A stretch of DNA of 64,000 nt from Enterobacterales bacterium (GCA_015654925.1 JAATFX010000111.1:52314-116313); one strand, 5' to 3'; shown: positions 1 to 8,597, counted from the stretch's first letter. The notes: generated by a model from the sequence alone, not told the origin. Translations and numbers: made by a program.

Positions 1-4
1 TAAT

Positions 5-15
5 TGGTAGTACCA
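5..15. promoter_or_regulatory. 11-bp inverted repeat TGGTA-G-TACCA
   Basis: A perfect inverted repeat with one central base. A related element, TTGGT-A-ACCAA, lies at 197-207. Both resemble the general shape of GntR-family (FadR-like) operators. No gene is visible to the left in this window, so the target of the 5-15 copy is unknown. Inference only. Confidence 0.3.
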
Positions 16-148
16 GGGTACCATTGCGACACAACAAGGTGCATTATTAAAGCAGAGAATGATTAAAGTGTGAGCGGATGCAAAATAATTAAAACACTAT
101 AAAAATTGTATTGACGCAGTAAAAATGTAGGAATAGCTTGCATAAAAG

Positions 149-183
149 TTCATATATGAAGAGTTAAGTTCATATATATGAAC
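149..183. promoter_or_regulatory. Twin palindromic operators before the deoxysugar operon
   Basis: Two perfect AT-rich palindromes sit side by side: TTCATATATGAA at 149-160 and GTTCATATATATGAAC at 168-183. Their centres are 21 bp apart, two turns of the helix, so a dimeric repressor could occupy both on one face. They lie about 80-115 bp upstream of the first gene (264). The regulator is not in the window. The rest of 1-263 shows no gene. Confidence 0.5.
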
Positions 184-263
184 AAATGGGCAGTGGTTGG
201 TAACCAAAAACCTTGCCTGGATAATTCATTGCATGATTATAAAAATCTGATAGAGGTAGTATT

Positions 264-1274
264 ATGCTGACGGGATTTACCGTGCTCCTCGTTGCCTGTC
301 TGTTTCAAGGAAGTTTTGGTTTAGGTATGAAGAATTATAAACCATTTTCCTGGGAAGCATTCTGGGTTTTATTTTCCATTATTGGTATTCTGATTATTCC
401 GATTGTCTGGACCGCCATAGAAGTCCCAAATTTCTATAAATATATCTTTGCTACGCCCGGGAATGTGCTGGCTATTGCCGCCGCCTGCGGATTTTTGTGG
501 GGCATCAGCGCCATTTGGTATGGTAAGGGCATTGATTCCATCGGCATGTCGCTGACGGTGGGGATTAATACCGGGGTAGGCTGTTCTCTCGGCTCGCTGA
601 TTCCGCTGTTTATCCTGGGTAATATTCCTTCGGCCAATTCGCTAACGTTACTGCTGGTGGGCATGGCCGTCATGTTGCTAGGGGTAGGGGTAATTACCAA
701 AGCCGGCATCCTGCGCGATCGCGAATCAAAGGCCGACGCGGCAAAACCGCGTAATGATCAATTCGTCCTAGGCCTGTTTATGGCGCTGGCGTCGGGATTT
801 GGCACCGCGGCGATGAATATCGGTTACACCTATGCCAGCAAAGCCAGCTCGCTGGCCGTGGCCGACGGCGTTAACCCCGTTAGCGCCAGCCTGATTGCCT
901 ATGTGATTGTTTTTGCCAGCGGCGGGTTTGTTTCGAATCTGGGTTATGCCATTTTCCTGTTGATCAAAAACAAGACCTATACCGATTTCGGACGCTCCGG
1001 GTCGGCGTTCGCTTATTTCAAAGCGCTGTTAACCGGCTGTATTTGGTTCGCGGCGCTGGGGTTATATGCCAAATCAACCGCATTGCTCGGCAGTCTCGGG
1101 CCGGTCATCGGCTGGATCGCCTTCTTATCCGGCGCGCTGATTATCTGTAACGCCTGGGGCTTGAAAACCGGTGAATGGCAGGGTTACCAGCGGCCCAAAC
1201 GCGTGTTGCTGTGGGGCAATGTCGTGCTGGTGCTTTCCGTGATTATCGTAGGGTATGCCAACGGCATTGCCTGA
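264..1274 (+). CDS. RhaT-family sugar/proton symporter
   Basis: A 336-residue polytopic membrane protein with about ten hydrophobic helices, similar in length and pattern to the L-rhamnose/H+ symporter RhaT (344 residues in E. coli). The N-terminal motif QGSFGLGMKNYKPFSWE and the glycine-rich helix near residues 95-115 fit the family. AGAGG 9 bases upstream supports the ATG at 264. It opens a run of seven same-strand genes that look like a deoxysugar catabolic operon, so it probably imports the substrate. The family also contains members for other sugars, and with no rhamnose kinase or isomerase nearby, L-fucose or another 6-deoxysugar is as likely as L-rhamnose. Confidence 0.85.
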   Translation: MLTGFTVLLVACLFQGSFGLGMKNYKPFSWEAFWVLFSIIGILIIPIVWTAIEVPNFYKYIFATPGNVLAIAAACGFLWGISAIWYGKGIDSIGMSLTVGINTGVGCSLGSLIPLFILGNIPSANSLTLLLVGMAVMLLGVGVITKAGILRDRESKADAAKPRNDQFVLGLFMALASGFGTAAMNIGYTYASKASSLAVADGVNPVSASLIAYVIVFASGGFVSNLGYAIFLLIKNKTYTDFGRSGSAFAYFKALLTGCIWFAALGLYAKSTALLGSLGPVIGWIAFLSGALIICNAWGLKTGEWQGYQRPKRVLLWGNVVLVLSVIIVGYANGIA

Positions 1275-1292
1275 GTAAACAAGGACAAAAAA

Positions 1293-2369
1293 ATGACTAT
1301 AGAATTTTCGGCGATTAATACCACCCCTGAAATGCCGCGGGTTAAACGCGATATCGTGATTATCGGCGCCGGCGGCATCGTTACGGATTCCCATCTGCCG
1401 GCCTATCGTGAGGCGGGTTTCAAAGTACAGGCGATTTATGATATCAACGCCGCCAAAGCGCAAGCCGTGGCGTCAGCCTGGGATATTCCCCATGCCTGCT
1501 CAACCCTGCCTGAATTAATTCAGCACGGTATCGCCCACCAGGCGGTATTTGATATCGCCGTCCCGGCGTCGGAAATCAAAAATATCCTACCGTTGTTGCC
1601 GGCCCATTCCGGTGTGCTGATTCAAAAACCCATGGGTGAATCCATTGAAGAGGCCAGGAAAATCCTGGCTATCTGCCAGCAAAAGCCATTGATCGCCGGG
1701 ATTAATTTTCAGCTGCGCCGGGCGCCGTTTATGATCGCGGCCAAGCAGATTGTCGATAGCGGCGCGCTGGGCGATATTCACGATGTGGAAATGCGCGTGG
1801 TGTGCCATACGCCATGGAATTTATGGAGCTTCCTCAACGACAAAGAGCGCATGGAAGTGAATTACCACAGCATCCATTACATTGATGCCATCCGGTTTTT
1901 CCTCGGCGACCCGCAGGCCGTGTATTGCAAGACCATGAAGCACCCCAAGATGATGGAGCTGGCGCAGACCCGTTCTTCCATCATTATGGATTACGGCGAT
2001 GTGATTCGGGCCAATATCCATACCAACCATGGCCATGACTATGCCTCCGATAAACAGGAGTGTTTCTTTAAAATCGAAGGGACGCGCGGGGCGATAAAAA
2101 TCCAGATCGGCGTGATTTTAAACTATCCCAACGGGTCGGTGGACAAGTTTGAATATGTGCTGGATGACGGCCTGGGATGGCGCAGCCTGGAGATTAAAGG
2201 CAGTTGGTTCCCGCAGGCGTTTATCGGCCCGATGAGCGGTTTGCAAAAGAAAATGGAAGACCCGGCATATCACTACCTCAATAGCGTGGATGACGCCTGG
2301 CGCACCATGTGCGTGGTGGAAGCCTGTTATCAATCAACGGCCAAGGCCGCGACGGACGTGCAGTATTAA
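1293..2369 (+). CDS. Gfo/Idh/MocA-family NAD(P)-dependent sugar dehydrogenase
   Basis: A 358-residue oxidoreductase. The N-terminal Rossmann fold shows IVIIGAGGIVTDSHLPAY (about residues 21-38) and the family's lysine motif appears as LIQKPMGES (EKP becomes QKP). The following substrate domain carries YHSIHYIDAIRFFLG, a usual C-terminal-half motif with the catalytic-region histidines. The start at 1293 has AAGGA upstream. It lies 18 bp after the transporter. In this operon the expected job is oxidation of the sugar to its lactone, the first step of a non-phosphorylating route. Exact substrate is inferred from neighbours, not from residues. Confidence 0.8.
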   Translation: MTIEFSAINTTPEMPRVKRDIVIIGAGGIVTDSHLPAYREAGFKVQAIYDINAAKAQAVASAWDIPHACSTLPELIQHGIAHQAVFDIAVPASEIKNILPLLPAHSGVLIQKPMGESIEEARKILAICQQKPLIAGINFQLRRAPFMIAAKQIVDSGALGDIHDVEMRVVCHTPWNLWSFLNDKERMEVNYHSIHYIDAIRFFLGDPQAVYCKTMKHPKMMELAQTRSSIIMDYGDVIRANIHTNHGHDYASDKQECFFKIEGTRGAIKIQIGVILNYPNGSVDKFEYVLDDGLGWRSLEIKGSWFPQAFIGPMSGLQKKMEDPAYHYLNSVDDAWRTMCVVEACYQSTAKAATDVQY

Positions 2370-2398
2370 GTCATCATCAACCCACGGAGACCGGCCCT

Positions 2399-3280
2399 AT
2401 GCGACGCATTATCGACACTCATCTTCATTTATGGGATTTGGCGCAATTTTCACTTCCCTGGCTGAATAATGTGCCGCAGCTCAACCGTAGTTTTTTTTGG
2501 CCTGATTACCTCGCGGCGCAGCCGGACGATAAAAACTGGGCGATAGAGCAGGCCATTTATGTGGAGGTCGATGCCGCGCCCCGCTTGCGGCGGCAGGAAG
2601 AAGTATTGATAAACGATCTGTGCAATGACGAAACCAACGCGCTAGCGGGCGGCATTATCGCCCTTGATTTGGCGACGGACGGCAGCGTTGAGCGCTGGGC
2701 GCATTCCGGTCCTTCCGCCGTAATCAAAGGGGTGCGCCATGTGCTGCATGTGGCCGATAGCCCGCGGGGCGCCTGTTTACAGCCCGCCTTTATCGATAAT
2801 GTCCGCGCGCTGGGCGCCGGGGGATGGCTGTTTGAAGGCTGCGTGCGCTGCGAGGAGCTTTCGGACCTGGCCATATTGGCGCGCGCTTGTCCCGAAACGT
2901 CTTTGGTGCTGAATCATATGGGCAATGTCGATGCGGATATTATCGCCGGTACCCCGCTGGCGGCCAGGCAACGGCATTATCAGACACAGTGGCTTAACGA
3001 TATTGAACAACTGGCTGCCTGTAATAATGTTTGCTGTAAAGTCTCGGGTGTGAATATTGCCGATCCTGAACATGTGGAAAATATGTTCCCCGTGCTGCGT
3101 CACTGCCTGGACGCATTTGGCGCGGATAAAGTGATGTTCGGCAGTAATTACCCGGTGTGTAATCTGAATATCGGTATAGGCGCCTGGGTAAATACCTTAA
3201 TTTATTTTAGCGCCTCAAGATCGGCCTCATTCAGGGATAATTTATTTTTTAATAACGCTAAAAGAATTTATCAACTTTAA
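2399..3280 (+). CDS. Amidohydrolase-family sugar lactonase (L-fuconolactonase/rhamnonolactonase type)
   Basis: A 293-residue TIM-barrel amidohydrolase of the COG3618 type. DTHLHLWD near the N-terminus gives the metal-binding His-x-His, VLNHMGN gives the next histidine, and VMFGSNYPVC near residue 250 gives the C-terminal motif, with Asn in place of the more common Asp. I chose the ATG at 2399 because GGAGA lies 8 bases upstream and the family starts at this point; an in-frame extension back to 2309 overlaps the preceding gene. Known family members hydrolyse L-fucono- and L-rhamnono-lactones. The place directly after a sugar dehydrogenase fits lactone opening. Confidence 0.75.
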   Translation: MRRIIDTHLHLWDLAQFSLPWLNNVPQLNRSFFWPDYLAAQPDDKNWAIEQAIYVEVDAAPRLRRQEEVLINDLCNDETNALAGGIIALDLATDGSVERWAHSGPSAVIKGVRHVLHVADSPRGACLQPAFIDNVRALGAGGWLFEGCVRCEELSDLAILARACPETSLVLNHMGNVDADIIAGTPLAARQRHYQTQWLNDIEQLAACNNVCCKVSGVNIADPEHVENMFPVLRHCLDAFGADKVMFGSNYPVCNLNIGIGAWVNTLIYFSASRSASFRDNLFFNNAKRIYQL

Positions 3281-3301
3281 CGTTTTGAGAGGGATTTTAT
3301 T

Positions 3302-4453
3302 GTGGCTTATAGAATGATACTTAATGAAACGTCATATTTTGGCGCCGGGGCGATTGCGTCCATTACAGGCGAAATCCAAAAAAGAGGATTTACCAAGGCG
3401 TTGGTGGTAACCGATAAGGAACTGATGCGGTTCGGCGTGGCAGCCAAAGTGACCGATCTATTGGACCGTGCGGGTCTGGCTTATGACATTTATGACGAGG
3501 TGGTGCCTAACCCCACCATCCAGACGGTGCAGGAGGGCGTCGCGGCATTTTTACGGGCCGGGGCGGACTACCTGATCGCCGTGGGCGGCGGTTCGCCGCA
3601 GGATACCAGCAAAGCGATTGGCATTATTATCAACAACCCTGATTTTGCCGATGTGCGCAGCCTGGAGGGCGTGGCGCCCACCGCGCGGCCCGCCGTTCCG
3701 ATCATTGCCATACCCACGACGGCCGGCACCGCGGCCGAGGTTACCATCAACTACGTCATTACCGATATGGAAATGAAACGCAAATTTGTCTGTGTCGATC
3801 CCCACGCCATTCCGGTGCTGGCGATTATCGATCCCGATATGATGGCCAGCATGCCAAAAAGCCTGAAGGCGGCCACCGGCGTGGATGCGCTGACCCATGC
3901 CATCGAGGGTTATATCACCCTCGGCGCGTGGGAGTTGACCGACGCGCTGCATCTGAAAGCCATCGAGATTATCTGCCGCTCCCTGCGCGGTTCGGTGAAT
4001 AACGATCCGCAGGCCGTCGAAGATATGGCCCTGGGGCAATATATCGCCGGCATGGGGTTCTCCAACGTCGGCCTTGGACTGGTACACGGCATGGCGCACC
4101 CGCTGGGGGCGTTTTACAACACGCCCCACGGCATCGCCAATGCGGTGTTATTGCCCTATCTCATGGCCTACAACGCCCCGGCCACCGGCGAAAAATTCCG
4201 CCATATCGCGGCGGCGATGGGCCTGGGGGACAGTGCATCCCAGCCCCTTGATGCCGTCCGGCAACAGGTGGTCGAGGCGCTGCGCCAGCTCAACCGCGAT
4301 ATCGGTATTCCGGAAAAATTACGGGATATCGGCCTGCGGCTAGAAGACATTCCGGCATTGACCCAAGCGGCCTACGCCGATGTGTGCACCGGCGGCAATC
4401 CGCGCCAGACCAATGAAGCGGAAATTCAGCAGTTATATCAGGAAATTTATTAA
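3302..4453 (+). CDS. fucO: Lactaldehyde reductase (iron-dependent alcohol dehydrogenase III)
   Basis: 383 residues, the same length as E. coli FucO and closely similar throughout. NAD-binding GGGSPQD is at residues 95-101. The iron ligands fall at Asp195 and His199 (in GVDALTHAIEGY), His262 and His276 (in HPLGAFYNTPHG). The start is GTG at 3302. FucO reduces L-lactaldehyde to L-1,2-propanediol, the step that follows aldol cleavage of 6-deoxysugar intermediates. Here it precedes a DapA-family aldolase, so the pair would cleave a 2-keto-3-deoxy acid to pyruvate plus lactaldehyde and reduce the aldehyde. Confidence 0.93.
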   Translation: MAYRMILNETSYFGAGAIASITGEIQKRGFTKALVVTDKELMRFGVAAKVTDLLDRAGLAYDIYDEVVPNPTIQTVQEGVAAFLRAGADYLIAVGGGSPQDTSKAIGIIINNPDFADVRSLEGVAPTARPAVPIIAIPTTAGTAAEVTINYVITDMEMKRKFVCVDPHAIPVLAIIDPDMMASMPKSLKAATGVDALTHAIEGYITLGAWELTDALHLKAIEIICRSLRGSVNNDPQAVEDMALGQYIAGMGFSNVGLGLVHGMAHPLGAFYNTPHGIANAVLLPYLMAYNAPATGEKFRHIAAAMGLGDSASQPLDAVRQQVVEALRQLNRDIGIPEKLRDIGLRLEDIPALTQAAYADVCTGGNPRQTNEAEIQQLYQEIY

Positions 4454-4456
4454 TCC

Positions 4457-4480
4457 ACGTCCGGGCTTAAGCCCGGACGT
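4457..4480. repeat. 24-bp perfect palindrome after fucO
   Basis: Two 12-base arms with no spacer, GC-rich except for the TTAA centre, lie 3 bp after the fucO stop and before the aldolase gene. There is no long T run (only TTTATT follows), so it is more likely an mRNA-stabilising or partial-attenuation hairpin than a full terminator, since the next gene continues the operon. Confidence 0.55.
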
Positions 4481-4503
4481 TTATTCTCATGTGGAGACGC
4501 TTT

Positions 4504-5409
4504 ATGTCAGGATGTCTGTTTCATGGCGTGATACCGCCGGTTCCTACCCTGTTTGACGCCGATGAGCAATTGGATCGCCCGGCCATGAGCCGCCTGATCG
4601 AGCATTTGATGGGCACGGATATCGATGGGGTATTTTTTCTCGGCAGCGCGGGGGAATTCGCCCATATGTCCGATGCGCAACGAAAAGAGGTGGCGGAATT
4701 TTGCATCGCCTGCGTGGATAAACGCAAACCGGTATTGATCGGCATTGCCCATAGCGGGACGCGGGCCACCATCGAGCTGGGCCGGCATGCGCAGGCCAGC
4801 GGCGCGGACGGGGTGGTGGTGGTCAATCCTTTTTATAATCCGCTGTCGGAAGAGAACCTGTATCGGCACTATCATCATATCGCGGCGCAATTAACGTTGC
4901 CGATTATTATGTATAACTTTCCGGCATTGACCGGGCAGAATATTCCGGTGGCCGTTATCCGGCGCTTGGCCGAAGAATGCCCTAATATCGTAGGGTTGAA
5001 AGATACCGTGGATACGCTCAATCATATCCGTGAAACGCTGCATGCGGTTAAACCCGTGCGCCCCGATTTTGCCGTATTCGCCGGTTACGATGAGTATTTG
5101 TTCGGAACGCTGATCCTGGGAGGCGATGGGGCGATCCCCGCCAGCGCCAATTTTGCTCCTGAATTAACCTGCGGCCTTCTTCAGGCCTACCGGCGGCAGG
5201 ACTATGCGCGGGCGGTGGAATTACAGCAGCGCCTGTCGTATATACCCAGTCTATACAGCCTGGATACGCCCTTTTATAACGTCATTAAATATGCCATTAG
5301 CCTGATAGGCGTGGATGTGTCCGTTCATTCCCTCTTGCCCACCACGCCGCTCGGCGATGAGAAAAAACGGCAGATCGCCCTGGCATTGACCCAAAGCGGA
5401 GTTATTTAG
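4504..5409 (+). CDS. DapA-family (class I) 2-keto-3-deoxy sugar-acid aldolase
   Basis: 301 residues of the dihydrodipicolinate synthase/N-acetylneuraminate lyase family. The Schiff-base lysine is in GLKDTVD (Lys166) and the catalytic tyrosine in MYNFPALTG (Tyr137); GSAGEFAHM near residue 47 is the carboxylate-binding loop. GGAGA 7 bases upstream selects the ATG at 4504 over the in-frame ATG at 4489, which would bury the ribosome site. In the known non-phosphorylating L-fucose route of Burkholderia a member of this family cleaves 2-keto-3-deoxy-L-fuconate to pyruvate and L-lactaldehyde; next to fucO that is the best guess. The exact substrate is not proven by sequence. Confidence 0.8.
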   Translation: MSGCLFHGVIPPVPTLFDADEQLDRPAMSRLIEHLMGTDIDGVFFLGSAGEFAHMSDAQRKEVAEFCIACVDKRKPVLIGIAHSGTRATIELGRHAQASGADGVVVVNPFYNPLSEENLYRHYHHIAAQLTLPIIMYNFPALTGQNIPVAVIRRLAEECPNIVGLKDTVDTLNHIRETLHAVKPVRPDFAVFAGYDEYLFGTLILGGDGAIPASANFAPELTCGLLQAYRRQDYARAVELQQRLSYIPSLYSLDTPFYNVIKYAISLIGVDVSVHSLLPTTPLGDEKKRQIALALTQSGVI

Positions 5410-5472
5410 CCGCCGTATTTAACAGCGTTATTTGACAAGGTGATTTAACAACCCGTTAAGCGAGGTGTGATA

Positions 5473-5805
5473 ATGAACGCAATACAACGATTCGGCGGCG
5501 TGATAAAAGTCAAAGCCGATAAACTGGCCTATTACCGCGAGCTGCACGCCAACCCATGGCCGGAAATCAACGATATGATTAAACAATGCCATATCAGTAA
5601 TTATTCGATTTATTACCGAGACGGTTATCTGTTTAGCTATTACGAATATAGCGGCGACGACTATGCGGCGGATATGCAAAAAATGGCCGCCGACCCCAAG
5701 ACCAACGAATGGTGGGCCGAATGCGTCCCTTGCCTGGAACCGCTGGAAAGCCGCGGCGCAGGAGAACTGTGGGCTTCAATGGCTGAAGTTTATCATCTCG
5801 ACTAA
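5473..5805 (+). CDS. L-rhamnose/L-fucose mutarotase (RhaM/DUF718 family)
   Basis: About 110 residues, close to the usual length of RhaM-type mutarotases. The family pattern is visible: an N-terminal strand with VIKVKADKLAYYRELH, then NPWPEI, then the ISNYSIYYRDGYLFSYYEY core and a tryptophan-rich WWAECVPCLEP segment. AAGCGAGG 7 bases upstream favours the ATG at 5473 over the GTG at 5467. These enzymes interconvert alpha and beta anomers so that the dehydrogenase gets its preferred form. Its presence argues strongly that the operon handles a 6-deoxyhexose. Confidence 0.8.
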   Translation: MNAIQRFGGVIKVKADKLAYYRELHANPWPEINDMIKQCHISNYSIYYRDGYLFSYYEYSGDDYAADMQKMAADPKTNEWWAECVPCLEPLESRGAGELWASMAEVYHLD

Positions 5806-5844
5806 GTCCGGCAGCGGATAATTCGCACAGCGTAAGGATGGGCA

Positions 5845-6294
5845 ATGTTTATTGATAAGTTTTTTGAACAATTTGCCGTGGGGGACACGCGCGAGACGGT
5901 GGGCCGCACAATAACGGAAGCCGATATCGTGCTGCATGCCGGGCAGACCGGCGATTTTTATCCTCATCATATGGATGCCGAGTGGTGTAAAACCCAGCCG
6001 TTTAAACAGCGTATTGCCCACGGCACGCTAACGTTCGCCATCGGCATCGGCATGACCGCCGGCGAGATTAACTCCCGGGCGATGACCTATGGCTACGAGA
6101 AGTTGCGGTTCCCTCACCCGGTATTTATTGGCGATACCATCCGGGTCAGGGTGACCCTGGCCGACAAACGGGATCACCCTAAACGGCCTGGCTTCGGCAT
6201 CGTAACCGAGCAGATCGAGGTGATCAATCAGCGCCAGGAGTGCGTGCTGGCGACCCAGCATCTGCTGCTGGTGGAGAAACAAGGGGCAGCATAG
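5845..6294 (+). CDS. MaoC-like hot-dog dehydratase/hydratase
   Basis: 149 residues, a single hot-dog fold of the R-specific hydratase/MaoC family. [13 protein letters not shown] (about residues 32-45) holds the catalytic Asp and His of the hydratase-2 motif, and [15 protein letters not shown] follows as expected. AAGGA 7 bases before the ATG at 5845 is a clear ribosome site. Family members normally hydrate enoyl-CoA thioesters. In this operon no conventional sugar-acid dehydratase (enolase or IlvD/EDD type) is seen, so a role on an operon intermediate is possible but unproven. It appears to be the last gene of the operon. Confidence 0.75.
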   Translation: MFIDKFFEQFAVGDTRETVGRTITEADIVLHAGQTGDFYPHHMDAEWCKTQPFKQRIAHGTLTFAIGIGMTAGEINSRAMTYGYEKLRFPHPVFIGDTIRVRVTLADKRDHPKRPGFGIVTEQIEVINQRQECVLATQHLLLVEKQGAA

Positions 6295-6570
6295 TAAACG
6301 TTCAGGGGCCGGTGCGGCACGGCCCCTGGTTACCTTGCACCGTTCGTTAGCCGTAACCCTCTCGGGTACCCTTGCATTTGTGCTAATATTTATTATGTGT
6401 AATTATATTAACCAAGAATATATTTGGTTAATATAAAATCATTCATGTCTAAAAATGACTATCTGCGTAATTTGAAAATTAAGTTTAGCCATGGGGTATT
6501 GAACTTTATTTATCTTGGCCCATCAAATAACTCAATAGCCATCAATGATGATGTTTCTAAAGGAGAAGAA

Positions 6571-6870
6571 ATGAAAAATTTACTTTGCATATTATTTACA
6601 ACATTAACAATTAACACTATTGCATACGCTGGCCCCATTCCCTCAGACCAACGTGGAGAAGAAAGAATGAAAAAATGCGTAAAGCTGCTTCCCGATGGCC
6701 ATTCGTACAGTATAAATATCAAGGTAACCGCGGATAAAAAATCACCTGACCAAAAGGATATCATAACTCAGGAATTGAATATTTCGGATGAAACCCATCG
6801 GGAAGTCGGAGAGCAGCGGCAGGAAGAAGTGAAACCTTTCATCCAGTGTATGATTGATAATGTGTTATAA
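6571..6870 (+). CDS. Small secreted protein of unknown function
   Basis: 99 residues. The start at 6571 follows a near-perfect AAAGGAGAAGAA ribosome site; the open frame upstream to 6424 has no such site. The first about 20 residues form a signal peptide ending AYA before GPIPSDQ. The mature part is highly charged and has two cysteines (in MKKCVKLL and IQCMIDN) that could pair in the periplasm. Base composition is much more AT-rich than the genes on either side, as is the whole 6300-7690 stretch, suggesting foreign origin. I do not recognise a family. A weak hairpin at 6893-6917 may end the transcript. Confidence 0.65.
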   Translation: MKNLLCILFTTLTINTIAYAGPIPSDQRGEERMKKCVKLLPDGHSYSINIKVTADKKSPDQKDIITQELNISDETHREVGEQRQEEVKPFIQCMIDNVL

Positions 6871-7089
6871 AAAATAAATTTAAGATATTAATGAGGTTGG
6901 GTTGTATGCCAACTCCTTCGTTGTTAATATTTTAACTTATAAATGTAACTATTTAATATTCAACTATAATAATGTATTTTTTTATTATCAATGTTATGGT
7001 TTTATTATATATTTACGCCCTTGATAAAGGGTTGATGTAAATTATCTTCGTGAGTATGGTTGTTTCATGCGCAAACAACAGGAAGAAAT

Positions 7090-7167
7090 ATGACGGTAGT
7101 ATTATCAATTTTTTCTATTTTATTAATGAGGTTTTATTTAAAAAATAAAACGAGAATAATAAAATAA
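7090..7167 (+). CDS. Possible 25-residue hydrophobic peptide
   Basis: A short frame starting at ATG 7090 with AGGAAG about 5 bases upstream. The product begins MTVVLSIFSILLMRFYLKNK, one hydrophobic helix followed by a basic tail, the plan of many small membrane peptides and some type I toxins. No antisense RNA or hairpin can be confirmed by eye. Could be chance in AT-rich DNA. Confidence 0.25.
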   Translation: MTVVLSIFSILLMRFYLKNKTRIIK

Positions 7168-7258
7168 TTAGCTTTGTGAATGTTTTTTGCATATGTTTTG
7201 CGATTTTTTTATTTATTTTCTTAGCAGCAACTATAATTCAACGCTAGAGGTATTAATT

Positions 7259-7510
7259 GTGCCAAAAAAAACGTTGATTATCAGTTCTGCATTAAGTTTT
7301 GCCCTTGCCGTATTTTCACACATCCTGTTTTTTAAGGACGTGTCCGAATAATAGGGGGTAGGTACTACGCTCTTGAAAAGAATCCCTACGCCCGTAGGGG
7401 TGGGGATTACCGTTTCGACGGATATATTAGGTCGAGCCGCAAGTCATATGCCACTTAGTGCACCTATGCCACAGGTACCGATGAATCCAAGCTGGGTTGG
7501 GAATAAATAG
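7259..7510 (+). pseudogene. Broken gene for a small exported protein (tandem in-frame stops)
   Basis: A frame of 83 codons from GTG 7259 (AGAGG upstream) is interrupted by TAA TAG at 7349-7354. The first 30 codons read as a signal-like hydrophobic segment beginning MPKKTLIISSALSFALAVFS. After the stops the same frame stays open for about 50 codons and reads like protein (PVGVGITVSTDILGRAAS, then a Pro/Met-rich tail) to the TAG at 7508. The simplest reading is a gene inactivated by point mutation. It could also be a short peptide followed by chance open frame. No family recognised. Confidence 0.35.
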
Positions 7511-7564
7511 ATTTAAAAGAGAGGCGGGCTAATATGCGGCCCTATAAAACGTATTGATTTATTC

Positions 7565-7648
7565 ATGCGTCCAGAACATGATAAACGCACTCAAGGCAGC
7601 TATGTTTATTATAAATATAAAAACATTAGTCACGGTATAATTAAATAA
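7565..7648 (+). other. Short open frame, possible gene remnant
   Basis: 27 codons from ATG 7565, ending in Tyr/Lys-rich YVYYKYKNISHG. The same frame is open upstream to 7517 without a start (reading GGLICGPIKRIDLF), so it may be the tail of a decayed gene, perhaps continuing the broken gene at 7259 after a frameshift. No family recognised. The remainder of 6871-7690 shows no other supported gene. Confidence 0.2.
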
Positions 7649-7691
7649 CAATTTATCATATCGTTATGGCCTACCTTTATCCCCTTTGCCA

Positions 7692-8597
7692 TCAAGCCCC
7701 CTCTTCATAATGCTCCCTGACAAAGTCGGCAAAAACCCGCAATACCGGCGACAGGTGATGCCGGCTGGGATAATACAGGTAAAAACCGGGAAACGGCGGC
7801 GTCCAGTCTTCCAGCAGGGCGACCAGTTGACCCGTCGCCAGATACGGCGCCACCTGATGGCTGAACAGATAACTGATGCCGGCTCCGGACAGGACGATCT
7901 CCGCCAGCATTTCCGGCTCGTTAACCAGCAGCGGGCTGTCCACCGAGACTTCCAGCTTCTGGCCCGCCCGTGCAAACTCCCAGCGATAAGGACTGCCGTT
8001 GGAAGGACGCAGATAAGATAAACAGCGATGCTGATGCAGATCCCGCGGATGCCGCGGCGTACCGTGGCGCGCCAGGTAGGCGGGAGCGGCCACCACCTGC
8101 ATGGACAGATCGCCGCTCAGGCGCTGCGCAATCATATCCTGCTCCAGTTTTTCGCCGATGCGGATGCCGGCGTCAAATCCTGCCGCCACGATATCCGTTA
8201 ACCGTTCATCGGTGATGATTTCCAGCCGGATAGCGGGATAGGCCTGCATAAACGGCCCCAGCAGCGGCGCTAGGTAGTGGATCGCGGCGACCCGGGAGGT
8301 ATTAATCCGCAGCGTGCCGGCGGGCAGCGCGCCCATTTGCGTCGCCTCCGCCTGGGCCGCATTCAAATCAGCCAGCGCGGGCAGCAGGCGCTGTAGCAAA
8401 CGGGCGCCGGCCTCGCTGGGCGCGACGCTGCGCGTGGTGCGGTTAAGCAGGCGTACGCCGAGCCGTTGTTCCAAATTGCGGATGATCTGGCTTAGCGCCG
8501 ACGGGGTCACCCCCAGATAGGCCGCCGCACGGACAAAACTGCCGTGTTTAACAATAGCGGCAAACGCCTGTAATTCAGCATAATCACTACCGCGCAT
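7692..8597 (-). CDS. LysR-family transcriptional regulator
   Basis: About 301 residues. The N-terminal winged helix-turn-helix is clear: FAAIVKHGSFVRAAAYLGVTPSALSQIIRNLEQRLGVRLLNRTTR. The remainder is a periplasmic-binding-protein-like effector domain (AGTLRINTSRVAAIHYLAPLL onward). The ATG at 8597 (MRGSDYAEL) matches the usual LysR start; a TTG seven codons upstream (8618) is possible. It faces away from an SDR gene (8694), the classic arrangement for a LysR regulator and its target. A dyad ATAAT-N5-ATTAT at 8628-8642 in the shared promoter region is a candidate binding site. Closest in type to the CrgA/DhmR-like group that regulates oxidoreductases. Confidence 0.9.
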   Translation of the reverse strand: MRGSDYAELQAFAAIVKHGSFVRAAAYLGVTPSALSQIIRNLEQRLGVRLLNRTTRSVAPSEAGARLLQRLLPALADLNAAQAEATQMGALPAGTLRINTSRVAAIHYLAPLLGPFMQAYPAIRLEIITDERLTDIVAAGFDAGIRIGEKLEQDMIAQRLSGDLSMQVVAAPAYLARHGTPRHPRDLHQHRCLSYLRPSNGSPYRWEFARAGQKLEVSVDSPLLVNEPEMLAEIVLSGAGISYLFSHQVAPYLATGQLVALLEDWTPPFPGFYLYYPSRHHLSPVLRVFADFVREHYEEGA

